Assembly: GCA_965247995.1 (NCBI GenBank)
Contig: OZ252041.1
Location: 1,674,001-1,738,000 of the forward strand
Direction of reading: 5' to 3'
From: JASLZO01 sp965247995
GTDB taxonomy: Bacteria > Chloroflexota > Dehalococcoidia > UBA6926
DNA: 64,000 bases
Every line of letters starts with the position of its first letter. Positions within the stretch are counted from its first letter, which is position 1. A model generated the notes under the pieces. That model was not told where the DNA came from, did not search any database, and was given only the letters and a program-made list of their open reading frames with translations. Positions 8,564 through 17,354 of this stretch are shown one piece after another. A program made the translations under genes and the position numbers.

Positions 8564-9307
8564 GTGCCCATCGATCCCGCCTTTCTGGCTATCGGCTTGC
8601 TCACCCTCCTCCTCGCCGGGTTGGTCCAAGGGCTCACCGGATTCGGATTCGCGCTCGTCTGCGTTCCGGTCTTGGCGCTCTTCATCTCACCCAAGACGGT
8701 CGCCCCGATGATTGCCACCTACGGAGTGGTGACCAATGCGATGATCATCTACCACGCTCGCGAGCATGTGCAGCCGCGCCACATCTGGCCGCTCGCGCTC
8801 GCTGGCGTCGTGGGCGTACCGTTCGGCGCGCGGCTGCTGGTGGTCCTAAGTCCCGACACGTTGCGGTTGCTTATCGGCGTTACGGTCACGACGTTAGCGG
8901 CGTTGATGGCGTGGGGTGTCCGCTTCGAGGTCAAACGGGAGCGCTTGGCGTTCGCGCCGGTTGGCTTCGCAAGCGGCCTACTGAGTGGGAGCATCGCTGT
9001 TGGAGGACCGCCCGTCATACTCTTCTTCACCAACCAGGGCATTCCGCGCCCCGTGTTCCGGGCGAACATCGCGGTGTTCTTCCTCAGCATCAGCCTGACG
9101 GCGGTCGTCTCGTTCGCGGTCGCCGGACTGTTCAGCGGCGAAGTCCTCGGATACGGAGCCTGGTTCGTACCGGGGCTGCTGCTGGGCGTCATGGTGGGGA
9201 GCCGGCTTACTCACCGCCTTCCGGAGGGCTTGTTTCGCGCTATCGCCCTCATCGTTGTCGCCACAGGCGGGATCCTGTCTATTCTGAACGCCGTCGGCGC
9301 CATCTGA
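8564..9307 (+). CDS. TauE/SafE family membrane permease (sulfite exporter type)
   Basis: A 247-aa integral membrane protein with about eight hydrophobic helices. It carries the TauE/SafE hallmark LVQGLTGFGFALVCVPVL in the first helix pair and its internal echo, SGLLSGSIAVGGPPVILF, in the second half. The family exports sulfite, sulfoacetate or other small anions across the cytoplasmic membrane. GTG 8564 is the likely start. The gene is 31 bases after yraN and upstream of molybdenum hydroxylase 1, but nothing in the sequence links their functions. Confidence 0.88.
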   Translation: MPIDPAFLAIGLLTLLLAGLVQGLTGFGFALVCVPVLALFISPKTVAPMIATYGVVTNAMIIYHAREHVQPRHIWPLALAGVVGVPFGARLLVVLSPDTLRLLIGVTVTTLAALMAWGVRFEVKRERLAFAPVGFASGLLSGSIAVGGPPVILFFTNQGIPRPVFRANIAVFFLSISLTAVVSFAVAGLFSGEVLGYGAWFVPGLLLGVMVGSRLTHRLPEGLFRAIALIVVATGGILSILNAVGAI

Positions 9308-9412
9308 TGCGACCTTGTCGAGCACTGAGCGAAAGGCGCTGACACGACAAGCGCGAATGGATGGCCCAACGAACGCGACGTAGAGCGCAATCTCGAAACA
9401 AGAGGATCAACC

Positions 9413-11674
9413 ATGGTGTCTCCCCTCAAGATCGTCGGCCAGCGTACGGCCCGGGTCGAAGGCCCGGACAAGACGACCGGTGGGGGCCGTTACGCCGTCG
9501 ATATCGCCATGCCGGACATGCTGTGGTGCAAAGTGCTCCGCAGCCCGTTCCCGCATGCCCGGGTTGTCCATCTCGACGCCTCAAGAGCGCTCGCCCTCCC
9601 AGGCGTTCACGGTGTGCTGACCGGGCAGGATGTCGAGGGTCTCCGCACCGGCAATTTCTATCAAGACGAACCGGTGCTGGCTTCGTGGGACCGCGTGCGT
9701 TTCATCGGCGACAAGGTGGCGGCGATCGTCGCTGACGACCAAGACATTGCTGCGCGCGGCCTCGAACTCATCGACGTGGAATACGAAGAACTGCCGGCCA
9801 TCTTCACCGCGGAGGATGCCATCCAACCCGGGGCGCCGTTGCTGCACTCCGACTTCAACGAATACCGCCGGGTGGTCGGTCTCGACCAGCCGTCCAATCG
9901 ATACGGACACTTGGTGCGGGAGGCCGGCGATGTGACCTCCGGTTTCGCGGCCGCGCACGTGATCGTGGAGCGCACCTATCGGACCCCGCGTGCCCATCAA
10001 GCCTACCTGGAGCCCCACGCGGCACTTGTGTGGATTGATCCCGATGACACGGTCCAGGCGTGGGTCTCGAGCCAACAGCCGGGCGCTGCGAGGAACGAGA
10101 TCGCGAGGCTCGCTGGCCTGGACCGCGACCAAGTCGTCGTGAACCCTGTGTATATCGGCGGCTCGTTCGGCGGCAAGTCGGACGCGACCGGTGCGTTCCT
10201 CTGCTATCTGTTCGCGCGGATGACGGGGCGTCCGGTTAAGTTCGTGATGGACTACACGGACGAGCTTGGGGCTATGGACCCACGGCACGAATCGACGATT
10301 ACGGTTCGGGCAGGTGCGACCCGGAATGGCGTCATCACCGCCTGGCAAGCGACCGCATACTTCCCGACGGGCGCCTACGCCGCCTACGCCCCGGTCCCAC
10401 CCCTCGGAGGGTTACTCGTGAGAGAGATGGCCGGCAGCTATCGGATCCCGAACGTCCGCATCGACTCGTACCAGGTGTACACGAACACCATCCCGTGCGG
10501 ATATTTTCGCGGCCCAGGCGTCTACCAGGGTACGTTCGCAGGCGAGTCACACATCGACGCCATCGCTCGCGAACTCGGCATCGATCCTGTCGAGTTGCGC
10601 CTCCGTAACGCCATCACCGACACGGCCCACGCGCACACTGCTGCGTCGTCGTGGAACCCGATCGCTCAAGGACCTGATGAGCGCCCGCAAACAATCCGCC
10701 TGATCGAGACCGTAAACACGGCGGTCGAGGCGTCAAGGTACTGGGATCCGAAACCGGATGGAGTCGGCCGGGGGATTGCCATCCACCATGAGAGCCAAAT
10801 CGGGGGCGACACGCATGTGGCCGTCCGAATCGAGGGTGATGGATCAATCATTGCCCATACCTCGTCCTTCGACCCCGGTGGCGGTTTGTTTACCGTGCTT
10901 GCTCAGGTGGTCGCCGAGGAACTCGAGGTCCCAGTCGGCCGTGTTCGTGTCGAACCCTGGTCGACGGCTGATTTCCCACCGGACATGGGCGTCGGTGGAC
11001 AACGCGGTGCACGGGTGACATCCCTGGCCGGGCACCAGGCCGCAGGTGCGGCCAAGGAGGCGCTCAAACGCTTGGCGGCAGAGTTCCTGGGGTGGGCCGA
11101 GGAGAAGATTGTGTACCGCCAGGGGAGCCTCGTGAACCCGGACCTGGGCACGTCCGTCGCAATTGAGACCATCGCGTCGCGGTCCGGCCAACCCGTCGTC
11201 GGCCGCGGCGACCCGCGGGAGGGCATGGACAGCGCGTACACATCGTTCGCCGCACATGTCGCCGAGGTCGAAGTCGATGCCGAGACGGGGCACGTTGAGC
11301 TGCGCAAGATTACTGCGGTCCATGAGACTGGGCGCGTCCTAAACCCGGTCGCGTTCGAGGGTCAGATCGAGGGCGGTGTCGTACAAGGAATCGGCCATAC
11401 GCTGACGGAAGATCTGATCGTCGACGAAGGTGGCCGAGTGGCGAACCCCTCGTTCGCCGAGTACAAACTGCCGGTGTCCGCAGATATTCCGGAGCTTACC
11501 GCCCACGTGCTCGAATCAGACGAAGGCCACGGTCCTTACAACGTCCGCGGGGTTGGCGACATTCCGATCAGTCTCCCAGCTCCCGCTATCGCCAACGCCG
11601 TCGAGGACGCAATAGGAGCGCGAGTACGCCATCTTCCAATCACTGCGGAGCGGGTCCTAGACGCCCTCCGTTGA
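9413..11674 (+). CDS. Xanthine dehydrogenase-family molybdopterin-binding subunit (1)
   Basis: A 753-aa large subunit of the molybdenum hydroxylase family (xanthine dehydrogenase, aldehyde oxidase, CO dehydrogenase-like). The N-terminal ald_Xan_dh_C domain (GPDKTTGGGRYAVDI, LRSPFPHARV, GDKVAAIVADD) is followed by the Mo-pterin domains (GGSFGGKSD near residue 248, YFRGPGVYQGTFAGESH, GGQRGARVTS). At the position of the catalytic glutamate (GVGE-P) it has GVGDIP, with Asp716. No small 2Fe-2S subunit or FAD subunit lies beside it, so partners must come from elsewhere. The ATG at 9413 follows an AGAGG-like site. It is a paralogue of the gene at 49445. Confidence 0.9.
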   Translation: MVSPLKIVGQRTARVEGPDKTTGGGRYAVDIAMPDMLWCKVLRSPFPHARVVHLDASRALALPGVHGVLTGQDVEGLRTGNFYQDEPVLASWDRVRFIGDKVAAIVADDQDIAARGLELIDVEYEELPAIFTAEDAIQPGAPLLHSDFNEYRRVVGLDQPSNRYGHLVREAGDVTSGFAAAHVIVERTYRTPRAHQAYLEPHAALVWIDPDDTVQAWVSSQQPGAARNEIARLAGLDRDQVVVNPVYIGGSFGGKSDATGAFLCYLFARMTGRPVKFVMDYTDELGAMDPRHESTITVRAGATRNGVITAWQATAYFPTGAYAAYAPVPPLGGLLVREMAGSYRIPNVRIDSYQVYTNTIPCGYFRGPGVYQGTFAGESHIDAIARELGIDPVELRLRNAITDTAHAHTAASSWNPIAQGPDERPQTIRLIETVNTAVEASRYWDPKPDGVGRGIAIHHESQIGGDTHVAVRIEGDGSIIAHTSSFDPGGGLFTVLAQVVAEELEVPVGRVRVEPWSTADFPPDMGVGGQRGARVTSLAGHQAAGAAKEALKRLAAEFLGWAEEKIVYRQGSLVNPDLGTSVAIETIASRSGQPVVGRGDPREGMDSAYTSFAAHVAEVEVDAETGHVELRKITAVHETGRVLNPVAFEGQIEGGVVQGIGHTLTEDLIVDEGGRVANPSFAEYKLPVSADIPELTAHVLESDEGHGPYNVRGVGDIPISLPAPAIANAVEDAIGARVRHLPITAERVLDALR

Positions 11675-11684
11675 CCGGACTCGG

Positions 11685-12290
11685 TTAAGCCCGGTTCCAC
11701 CTCGCGACATCCCTCGCGATCTTCCGGACGATCCCTGAGATCTCCTGGGTCGTGTCAACGCGCAGGTGATTCCGGCCGATGCGCTGCTGACTCGGTCGCA
11801 TCCGCTGGTAGACTGCCATATCCGCCTCAGAGTTGTCCTCCGGAGCGGGGTCGGTTGAGCGCTGGTCCATGCGCTCTTCAACCGTCTCCTTTGGAGCCTC
11901 CGTACGCACGATCACCAACTGCGCGCTATTGCTATCCGCGATGCTGTACAACGTCTCCCGGTGACGCTCCACCAGGTTTGTCGCGTCCAGGACGACCGAA
12001 ATACCGTCGCGAAGGAGCTCGGCCAGGAGTGCATGGACCGCTTGAAACAGCCGGTTGCTCTCGCCGGGGGAATAGGTCGGCTCGGGAAACAGCTGACGCC
12101 GGAGTACATCGGTTTCCAAGACCGCCAGCGGGACCTCTTCCGCCAAGCGCCGGGCAAAAAACGACTTCCCCGTCCCTGGAAGGCCGCTTACCAAGACGAA
12201 TGAGGGCCTGACACAGGCCTCCGGCAGCTCTCCTAAGGATTGCCGGAGCGTGCCGACGTCTCCTGATGTCTCGGATTCCCGTGTGCTCAT
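11685..12290 (-). CDS. P-loop kinase-like ATPase (AAA_33 type)
   Basis: A 201-aa nucleotide-binding protein with Walker A GLPGTGKSFFARRLAEE near residue 35. The segment DGISVVLDATNLVERHRE is typical of small P-loop kinases and zeta-toxin-like phosphotransferases, and VVIVRTEAPKETVEERM-like spacing suggests a lid. It probably phosphorylates a small molecule; no substrate can be named. I start it at ATG 12290, because the upstream extension is low-complexity and lacks a start signal. It ends tail-to-tail with molybdenum hydroxylase 1, only 10 bases apart. Confidence 0.75.
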   Translation of the reverse strand: MSTRESETSGDVGTLRQSLGELPEACVRPSFVLVSGLPGTGKSFFARRLAEEVPLAVLETDVLRRQLFPEPTYSPGESNRLFQAVHALLAELLRDGISVVLDATNLVERHRETLYSIADSNSAQLVIVRTEAPKETVEERMDQRSTDPAPEDNSEADMAVYQRMRPSQQRIGRNHLRVDTTQEISGIVRKIARDVARWNRA

Positions 12291-12315
12291 GGCGGACGCG
12301 GTCAGTATAGGGATG

Positions 12316-13026
12316 CTAGACGCGTTCGCCGTCTGCGATGGGAGCGGGCCGGTCGGTGGCAGGCTGGAACGGTCGGTCAAAGAGCAGTGCACCAGTGAAC
12401 GAACGGGGTGGCCTTTGACCCGTCATCTGGTCGGGTGGCCATGGGGCAGTCACGCGCCGGATGAGGATCAACCCCGTGATGGACGCACCCGCAACGGCCC
12501 ACCAGGCTTCTCCGAACGCCCCCGCCAATATGGTGAACGTCACGAGCCCTGCCAGGGACGCGATCGGTGTCGACCTGCTAGCGTTCCGCGCGATGTGAGA
12601 GCGTCGGCTCATCACCGACGTCAGCTTCGGCGCCGTGAATGCAACTACGCCGATCCAAGAAAAAGCGCCGATCACCGGCGCCAAAGCCATCAGCGCTCCG
12701 CCAGCTGTGATGTTCCCGCGCCCGCCATTGAACGCCAAAGCGAACGGCCACATTTGGCCGCTCACGACCCCGATGGCGCTTGCAGCCTCGGCGCCAACCC
12801 CAAGGTCCAACGTGCGTGCTACCAGTACGGCAGCGGGGCCCTTCGCGAAGTCAACCAGGGCGCCGCTGACCCCGGTCCAACGGTCGGTCTGGGCCCAGAG
12901 GTTACCCACGCCCAGATTGCCTGTCCCGGCCGCACGAAGGTTGACTCCCCGCACGCGGGCCATGAAATACACGATTGGCAACGAGCCAATCGCGTACCCG
13001 AGGACGGCAACAAGAACGATGCTCAT
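12316..13026 (-). CDS. Divergent PlsY-like glycerol-3-phosphate acyltransferase family protein
   Basis: A 236-aa membrane protein with five or six hydrophobic helices in the PlsY/YgiH arrangement. It has GYAIGSLPIVYFMARVRG, then GTGNLGVGNLW in place of the usual GSGNPGATN, then FAKGPAAV, and FNGGRGNITAGG in place of FxGGKGVAT. PlsY transfers acyl from acyl phosphate to glycerol 3-phosphate. Here several family-defining residues differ: the His before the GGKG motif is absent and Lys is Arg. So the activity or the substrate may have changed. The polar Pro-rich tail of about 40 residues is not typical. Not certain to be the cell's essential PlsY. Confidence 0.7.
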   Translation of the reverse strand: MSIVLVAVLGYAIGSLPIVYFMARVRGVNLRAAGTGNLGVGNLWAQTDRWTGVSGALVDFAKGPAAVLVARTLDLGVGAEAASAIGVVSGQMWPFALAFNGGRGNITAGGALMALAPVIGAFSWIGVVAFTAPKLTSVMSRRSHIARNASRSTPIASLAGLVTFTILAGAFGEAWWAVAGASITGLILIRRVTAPWPPDQMTGQRPPRSFTGALLFDRPFQPATDRPAPIADGERV

Positions 13027-13135
13027 CTGCTCAGGCGGCCCTCACCCCACGTTCCATCCCGGGACACTCACGTTTGGTGGATCGCTTCGGCAGGCTTGTG
13101 TTCTTTGGCTGGATCCGGGCTGTTTGCGCCGGAAC

Positions 13136-14077
13136 CTACCGCCGATTGCGACCAGCGGCCACCATGCTTGCCATCGAGGCGAGGAATGGCCCGACAACGA
13201 GAAGGAGGGCCGGCATGCTAAGCAGGAATGCGAGAAGGGCTCGCGTGCCGGGTTCGAGAGAGCTTGCAGTGAGAAGAAAACCGATCGGGAGCGCTGTCGC
13301 GACCAGCGCAATCTTTAGCAACCGGTCGACGAGGCGGATAACGATGGCCGAAACCGCGGCGACGAACACCATTAGCAAAGCGGTCTGATTGTCCGCTTGG
13401 GAAAAGCTCGAGAAGGCTCCCCGTTCGTAGACCAACAACGCGGCGGCAAGAACCGGGATCGGGAGGACTAAGAGCGTCGCTTGGACCCAGTCACGCCTGC
13501 TCACCCAAACGAGCAGGTACGCGCTAAGCACGATTCCCGTCGCCCCAATCGCTCCACCGAGCGCCCAGACCAGGGGATCCGTGGGTGTGTAGCCTCGCGC
13601 GAGGATTGACCATATCGCATGGCCAAGCGAGAGGGTACTGACCGTGCCTGCCAACAGCACCGGGAACAGTAAGTACCCAAACCACGGGTAGACCCATGTG
13701 GGCAAGTGCTTCCGCCAACCCACACCGCCGACAATCGCGACCAGCAGCAGGGCAGGCGCAAGCAATTGAAGCTCGAGCCATCGGTGCGAAGCGAACAACC
13801 CCGCGGCTAGGAGATGCGGCGCCGCGGTAAGGGCCGCCGCAATCCACGTCCCCTGGTTGTGGACCATGCTGAGTTCGCCGCCGATCGTTCGCGGGTCGCC
13901 GAACCGACGCGCGGCTTCCGAGTACGCTTCCTCGCGCGTCAACCCACCGTTGATAAGCTCCGCGGTCCGGTCTTCCAGGTGATCTGCAAGCTCACGAAGG
14001 ACGCTCGAACGCGTCGCGGCGCCCGTCTTCAGGTGGCCGCGAAGCGCGGTCAGGTACGTGCCTAGCTGGGGTTGCAT
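13136..14077 (-). CDS. HAAS-domain membrane protein paired with PadR regulator
   Basis: A 313-aa protein. Residues 1-75 form a HAAS-like helical domain (LKTGAATRSSVLRELADHLEDRTAEL, then GLTREEAYSEAARRFGDPRTIGGEL), the kind that usually sits next to a PadR regulator. About eight hydrophobic segments follow. Such proteins are thought to couple a PadR repressor to the membrane or to act as its output; no enzymatic motif is visible. It lies 37 bases downstream of the padR gene on the same strand, so the pair is almost certainly one operon. Confidence 0.7.
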   Translation of the reverse strand: MQPQLGTYLTALRGHLKTGAATRSSVLRELADHLEDRTAELINGGLTREEAYSEAARRFGDPRTIGGELSMVHNQGTWIAAALTAAPHLLAAGLFASHRWLELQLLAPALLLVAIVGGVGWRKHLPTWVYPWFGYLLFPVLLAGTVSTLSLGHAIWSILARGYTPTDPLVWALGGAIGATGIVLSAYLLVWVSRRDWVQATLLVLPIPVLAAALLVYERGAFSSFSQADNQTALLMVFVAAVSAIVIRLVDRLLKIALVATALPIGFLLTASSLEPGTRALLAFLLSMPALLLVVGPFLASMASMVAAGRNRR

Positions 14078-14114
14078 CGGAAGGACCGGTTGTCGCCGCG
14101 CAACGAGACCCGAG

Positions 14115-14438
14115 TCAATCGGCCATCACCATGTCGACCGCGCGGGAGAAATTCCGCCACTCGGTCCTGCGGTGCGCCAAGACTTCGGTGCCCTTTGGCG
14201 TGATTGCGTAGTACCGGCGGTATTGGCCTGTTGGGTTGCTCCGGTAAACCGCTTCGATCAGAAACTCACGTTCGAGACGATGAAGCGCCGGATACAGGGT
14301 CCCTTCCTTCATTCGGAAGTACCCGTCGCTACGCTCCTCGATCTGACGAAGCAACTCGTATCCGTACATCGGGCGCTCCACAAGAAGCGATAACAGGAGG
14401 GAATCCGTACTGCCCTTCAGGAGTTCACGTTCGCTCAT
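14115..14438 (-). CDS. PadR family transcriptional regulator
   Basis: A 107-aa winged-helix protein of the PadR-s1 subgroup. LLKGSTDSLLLSLLVERPMYGYELLRQIEERSDG forms helices 1-3, KEGTLYPALHRLEREFLIEAVY gives the recognition helix, and RRYYAITPKGTEVLAHR forms the wing. Family members are dimeric repressors induced by small ligands or membrane stress. It heads the PadR-HAAS pair. An MFS exporter gene lies just upstream on the same strand (14539-15849) and could be a target, since PadR proteins often control exporters; that is inference. Confidence 0.93.
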   Translation of the reverse strand: MSERELLKGSTDSLLLSLLVERPMYGYELLRQIEERSDGYFRMKEGTLYPALHRLEREFLIEAVYRSNPTGQYRRYYAITPKGTEVLAHRRTEWRNFSRAVDMVMAD

Positions 14439-14538
14439 CGCTGGCTTCCTTCCCCCGGGCCGCCATCATCGGCCCGTTTCGACCGCGCGAGGCTTCTGCC
14501 ACGGATTGTACTCACCGAGGCCAGCGTCTGCCTGATCG

Positions 14539-15849
14539 CTACTCAGAACCCCCGCTGGGCGCTGGAGCCGGTTGAGTTCCAACTGTGTCGAACCCGCTGA
14601 TGAGAATCTTCCGCAAGGTCCCAAAGAGCAACAATCCCAGCGCCGTGACTGCGAAGAAGACGGTGGCTGGGACCGCCAAGACCGAAACCGAGCTATAGAG
14701 GTCTGCAAGCCAGCCGTATGCAAGATTCGCGAGCGCCATCAAGCTCAGGGCGCTCATCGTGAAGAGGCTCGAAACCCGGCCACGGATGGCGTCCGGCACG
14801 ACTGACTGGATGAACGTGATCGACAACGACATAAACGGCGCCTGGAACAGCCCCGCGACGAATGCTGCTGCCAGGCCAAACCCGATGTTCGTCGAGTACG
14901 CCATCGCGACCACCGCGATCGAGCTCCCAACGGCCGTGAAGAGCAGCGCCCGGCCCTTGGTCCGATCATCGCGGATCCCCGCGATGCTCACGACCCCCAA
15001 GACTGCTCCAGCTCCAAAGACGGCGATGATCAAGGCAAACGCGGTGGAATCTTGACCGAGGGCTTGTGTCGCGTGCGTTGGATAGACAGACTCAAACGCC
15101 ATCGTCAGCCCACAGTGCAGGGCGACAAACGCCAACATGAAGCCAACCGGGCGGTTCCGGTACGCATAGACCGCGCCAGCCGTGAACACCTCCCAGATCC
15201 CTGCGCCCTTGGGGATTACTCCCGTCGATCGGGTCCGGATCGAGAGCACGGCGAACGTCGCGAGGATGTACATCCCGACAGCCAGGAGGAAGGCTCCCCC
15301 GATGCCCCACTCTGCTTCGAGCAGGATGCTAACCGTGATCCCGCCCAGCAACCGGCTGCCCTGGAGAGACACGTTGTTGAGCGCAATGGCGTTCAGCAGG
15401 TCCTCCCGCGGTACCAAGTTGGGCACGAGCGCGCTGGACGCTGGCAGCTGCACACCCCTCGCGATCCCACTGAGAAGGGATAGGGTGACCAAGTGCCAGA
15501 TCGCAACGTCTGCGTAGAAGTACAGCCAGGCAAGCGCGAGCGCGAATATCACGTTGGTGGCGTGTGCTGCTGCAATCAGGTGTCGTCGGTCCAACCGGTC
15601 CGCCAAGATCCCGCTGAACGGCGGCACGACGACGAACGGGATCATGGCCGCGAAGGTCACGATGCCGACCGCGGTTGCGGAGTCATCGGAAACCCGGAAT
15701 GCCAGCGCCGCTCTGGCGACGATTAGACCCCAAACACCAGCGCCTGCGACGGTTGCCGACACCCAGAACCGCCGGTACTCGGCGTACTTGAGCGCGGCTC
15801 CATACCGCGCCCACACACTCAAGTCGGGTGTCGTCGCCCTCTCAGCCAT
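14539..15849 (-). CDS. MFS transporter (EntS/MFS_3 type exporter)
   Basis: A 436-aa membrane protein with 12 hydrophobic segments. It begins with a cytoplasmic ALKYAEYRRFWVSATVAGAG stretch, followed by the loop motif GILADRLDRRHL after the second helix, typical of MFS_3 exporters such as the enterobactin exporter EntS. The second half has a GAVLGVVSIAGIRD loop. Likely a drug or secondary-metabolite exporter; substrate unknown. It sits upstream of padR in the same orientation, 100 bases away. Confidence 0.85.
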   Translation of the reverse strand: MAERATTPDLSVWARYGAALKYAEYRRFWVSATVAGAGVWGLIVARAALAFRVSDDSATAVGIVTFAAMIPFVVVPPFSGILADRLDRRHLIAAAHATNVIFALALAWLYFYADVAIWHLVTLSLLSGIARGVQLPASSALVPNLVPREDLLNAIALNNVSLQGSRLLGGITVSILLEAEWGIGGAFLLAVGMYILATFAVLSIRTRSTGVIPKGAGIWEVFTAGAVYAYRNRPVGFMLAFVALHCGLTMAFESVYPTHATQALGQDSTAFALIIAVFGAGAVLGVVSIAGIRDDRTKGRALLFTAVGSSIAVVAMAYSTNIGFGLAAAFVAGLFQAPFMSLSITFIQSVVPDAIRGRVSSLFTMSALSLMALANLAYGWLADLYSSVSVLAVPATVFFAVTALGLLLFGTLRKILISGFDTVGTQPAPAPSGGSE

Positions 15850-15936
15850 CGTTCACGCTCCCGTCCTATGCCGGCGAGCCCTTCGGCCCGCGTCCGGGAA
15901 TCCTACTCGAACGGCGAACGGCACAACAACCGCGGG

Positions 15937-16194
15937 CTAAAGCCCTGCGATAGTCCGTTGAACAACGATGAGGATCAGAATCGCGACCATTGGCGAGAGA
16001 TCCATCATTCCGACACGCGGAATGATGGATCGAAGCGGCGCCAGGACCGGTTCGGTGATTTGATACAGCAATCCGACGATTGGATTGTCCCGCTGCGTTC
16101 CAATCGGGAACCAAGAGAGGATCGCGCGGGCGAATATCGCCAGCAACAGCACCTGAGTGAGGACCATGATGAAGGTGGTCGCTATTTCGCCCAA
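15937..16194 (-). CDS. YggT family membrane protein
   Basis: An 85-aa two-helix membrane protein with the YggT hallmarks: FARAILSWFPIGTQRDNPIVGLLYQITEPVLAPLR near residues 21-57, then the second helix. Members are associated with osmotic response and, in Gram-positives, with cell-division clusters. It follows proC by 24 bases on the same strand, a very common bacterial gene order. Confidence 0.92.
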   Translation of the reverse strand: MGEIATTFIMVLTQVLLLAIFARAILSWFPIGTQRDNPIVGLLYQITEPVLAPLRSIIPRVGMMDLSPMVAILILIVVQRTIAGL

Positions 16195-16218
16195 TGCCGC
16201 ATCCTTCCCTCGTGAGGA

Positions 16219-17016
16219 CTATCCCAGCGCTCGTGACTTCTCAAAGGCCGCGGTCACCGCGTTGATGACCGCAGCGCGGAGACCTCCAGCCTCAAGCTCG
16301 AGCAGTCCCTCAGCCGTGGTTCCACCGGGTGACGTCACCATATTACGGAGCGCCGCCGGATGGGAATCGCTTTGGTCGGCAAGGACTGCTGTGCCGAGCA
16401 GCGTCTGCTTGGCCATCTCCTCTGCCTGAGGGCGTGCCAACCCGATGTGGACGCCCGCGTCGATAAGGGCCTCCAAGAACAGCAGGACGTACCCAGGCCC
16501 GCTTCCGCTCAGGGCTGTCGCCATGTCGAGGTACTGCTCTGCCTCCACGTAAGCGACCTTCCCAAACGCTCCCAAGATCGTCGCGACGCGGGCCCGTTGC
16601 TCAGGCGACGTCTCCGCAGTCGCCGTCCACACGCTCATCCCATACCCCACCTGCGTTGGTGTGTTCGGCATGACCCGGGCCACGGCATCGTGACTTAAGA
16701 GGTTGCGGATTGTCTCGATATGTGTTCCGGCAGCGATCGATAGGACGATCGCGTTCTGGTCGACCGAGGCACGCAAGGGGCCCAGAGCCGAATCCACCTG
16801 CTGTGGCTTGGTGGCAACAACGGCGACGTCGCACGCTTGAACCACTGACCGGTTGTCGTCTGATGTCGTCACGCTGTATGCCGCGGCAAGCGTGTCCCGA
16901 CGCTCCGCGACCGGCTCCCCCACCGTGACGTCGGAAGACGTGACGAGGCCGCGTTCGAGGACGGCCTTGATCATGGCTTCTGCCATCACCCCGCCGCCTA
17001 TGAATCCTATGCGCAC
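16219..17016 (-). CDS. proC: Pyrroline-5-carboxylate reductase (ProC)
   Basis: The last enzyme of proline synthesis, reducing 1-pyrroline-5-carboxylate with NAD(P)H. Visible are the N-terminal Rossmann motif IGFIGGGVMAEAMI, VVATKPQQV, SIAAGTHI, RVMPNTPTQVGYGMS, and the C-terminal signature ATALSGSGPGYVLLFLEALIDAG with MVTSPGGTTAEGL. The frame extends to an ATG at 17049, but GTG 17016 places the Rossmann strand at the N-terminus and has GAGGGA upstream, so I use it. yggT follows. Confidence 0.95.
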   Translation of the reverse strand: MRIGFIGGGVMAEAMIKAVLERGLVTSSDVTVGEPVAERRDTLAAAYSVTTSDDNRSVVQACDVAVVATKPQQVDSALGPLRASVDQNAIVLSIAAGTHIETIRNLLSHDAVARVMPNTPTQVGYGMSVWTATAETSPEQRARVATILGAFGKVAYVEAEQYLDMATALSGSGPGYVLLFLEALIDAGVHIGLARPQAEEMAKQTLLGTAVLADQSDSHPAALRNMVTSPGGTTAEGLLELEAGGLRAAVINAVTAAFEKSRALG

Positions 17017-17354
17017 GTATCCCTCTGCTCCGTCGTCCTGCCCACGCATGCGACTGCCGTATCCGCCTCAGCGGACCGTCGGACGCGACGAACTGGGTCA
17101 ATCATACGGAGTGCCTCGAATATGGGGATAGTCGGGCAGGGAACGATCGGCGCGTCGCGCGGATGCCGAGGATCCCAGTCGTTGAGCATGACCTCGATTG
17201 AAGGTCCTTCTAGGGAAGGCCTTCAATCGGTGGCGAACGAAGCGCCAGAGTCTTCAGGAGTTGATTTCCCAGGACGGGACAGGGAGGGTATGACAGCGCC
17301 CGTTCCAATTCTGAGCTCAGACATCCGGCATCGTAATCCGGGTTGAAAGGCCGA
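17017..17354. other. Intergenic region between a HAD gene and proC, with one strong hairpin
   Basis: No coding frame with recognisable content. The only structure I see is the near-perfect inverted repeat at 17195-17229. The proC promoter must lie here if proC is not co-transcribed with the HAD gene. Confidence 0.5.
17195..17229. repeat. Near-perfect 15-bp inverted repeat (hairpin)
   Basis: The left arm CGATTGAAGG-T-CCTTC (17195-17210) matches the right arm GAAGGCCTTCAATCG (17215-17229) with a single bulged T and a four-base TAGG loop. There is no run of T on either side, so it is not a standard rho-independent terminator. It may separate the HAD gene from proC or be an mRNA-stabilising element or insertion scar. 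Confidence 0.65.

Noticed and set aside
9581..10348. 255-aa open frame on the minus strand
   Set aside because: Lies inside the sense-coded molybdenum hydroxylase 1; it is an antisense GC-rich shadow without family motifs.
16995..17060. Frame extension of proC to ATG 17049
   Set aside because: The extra 11 residues do not belong to the family, and the GTG start has a better ribosome site.
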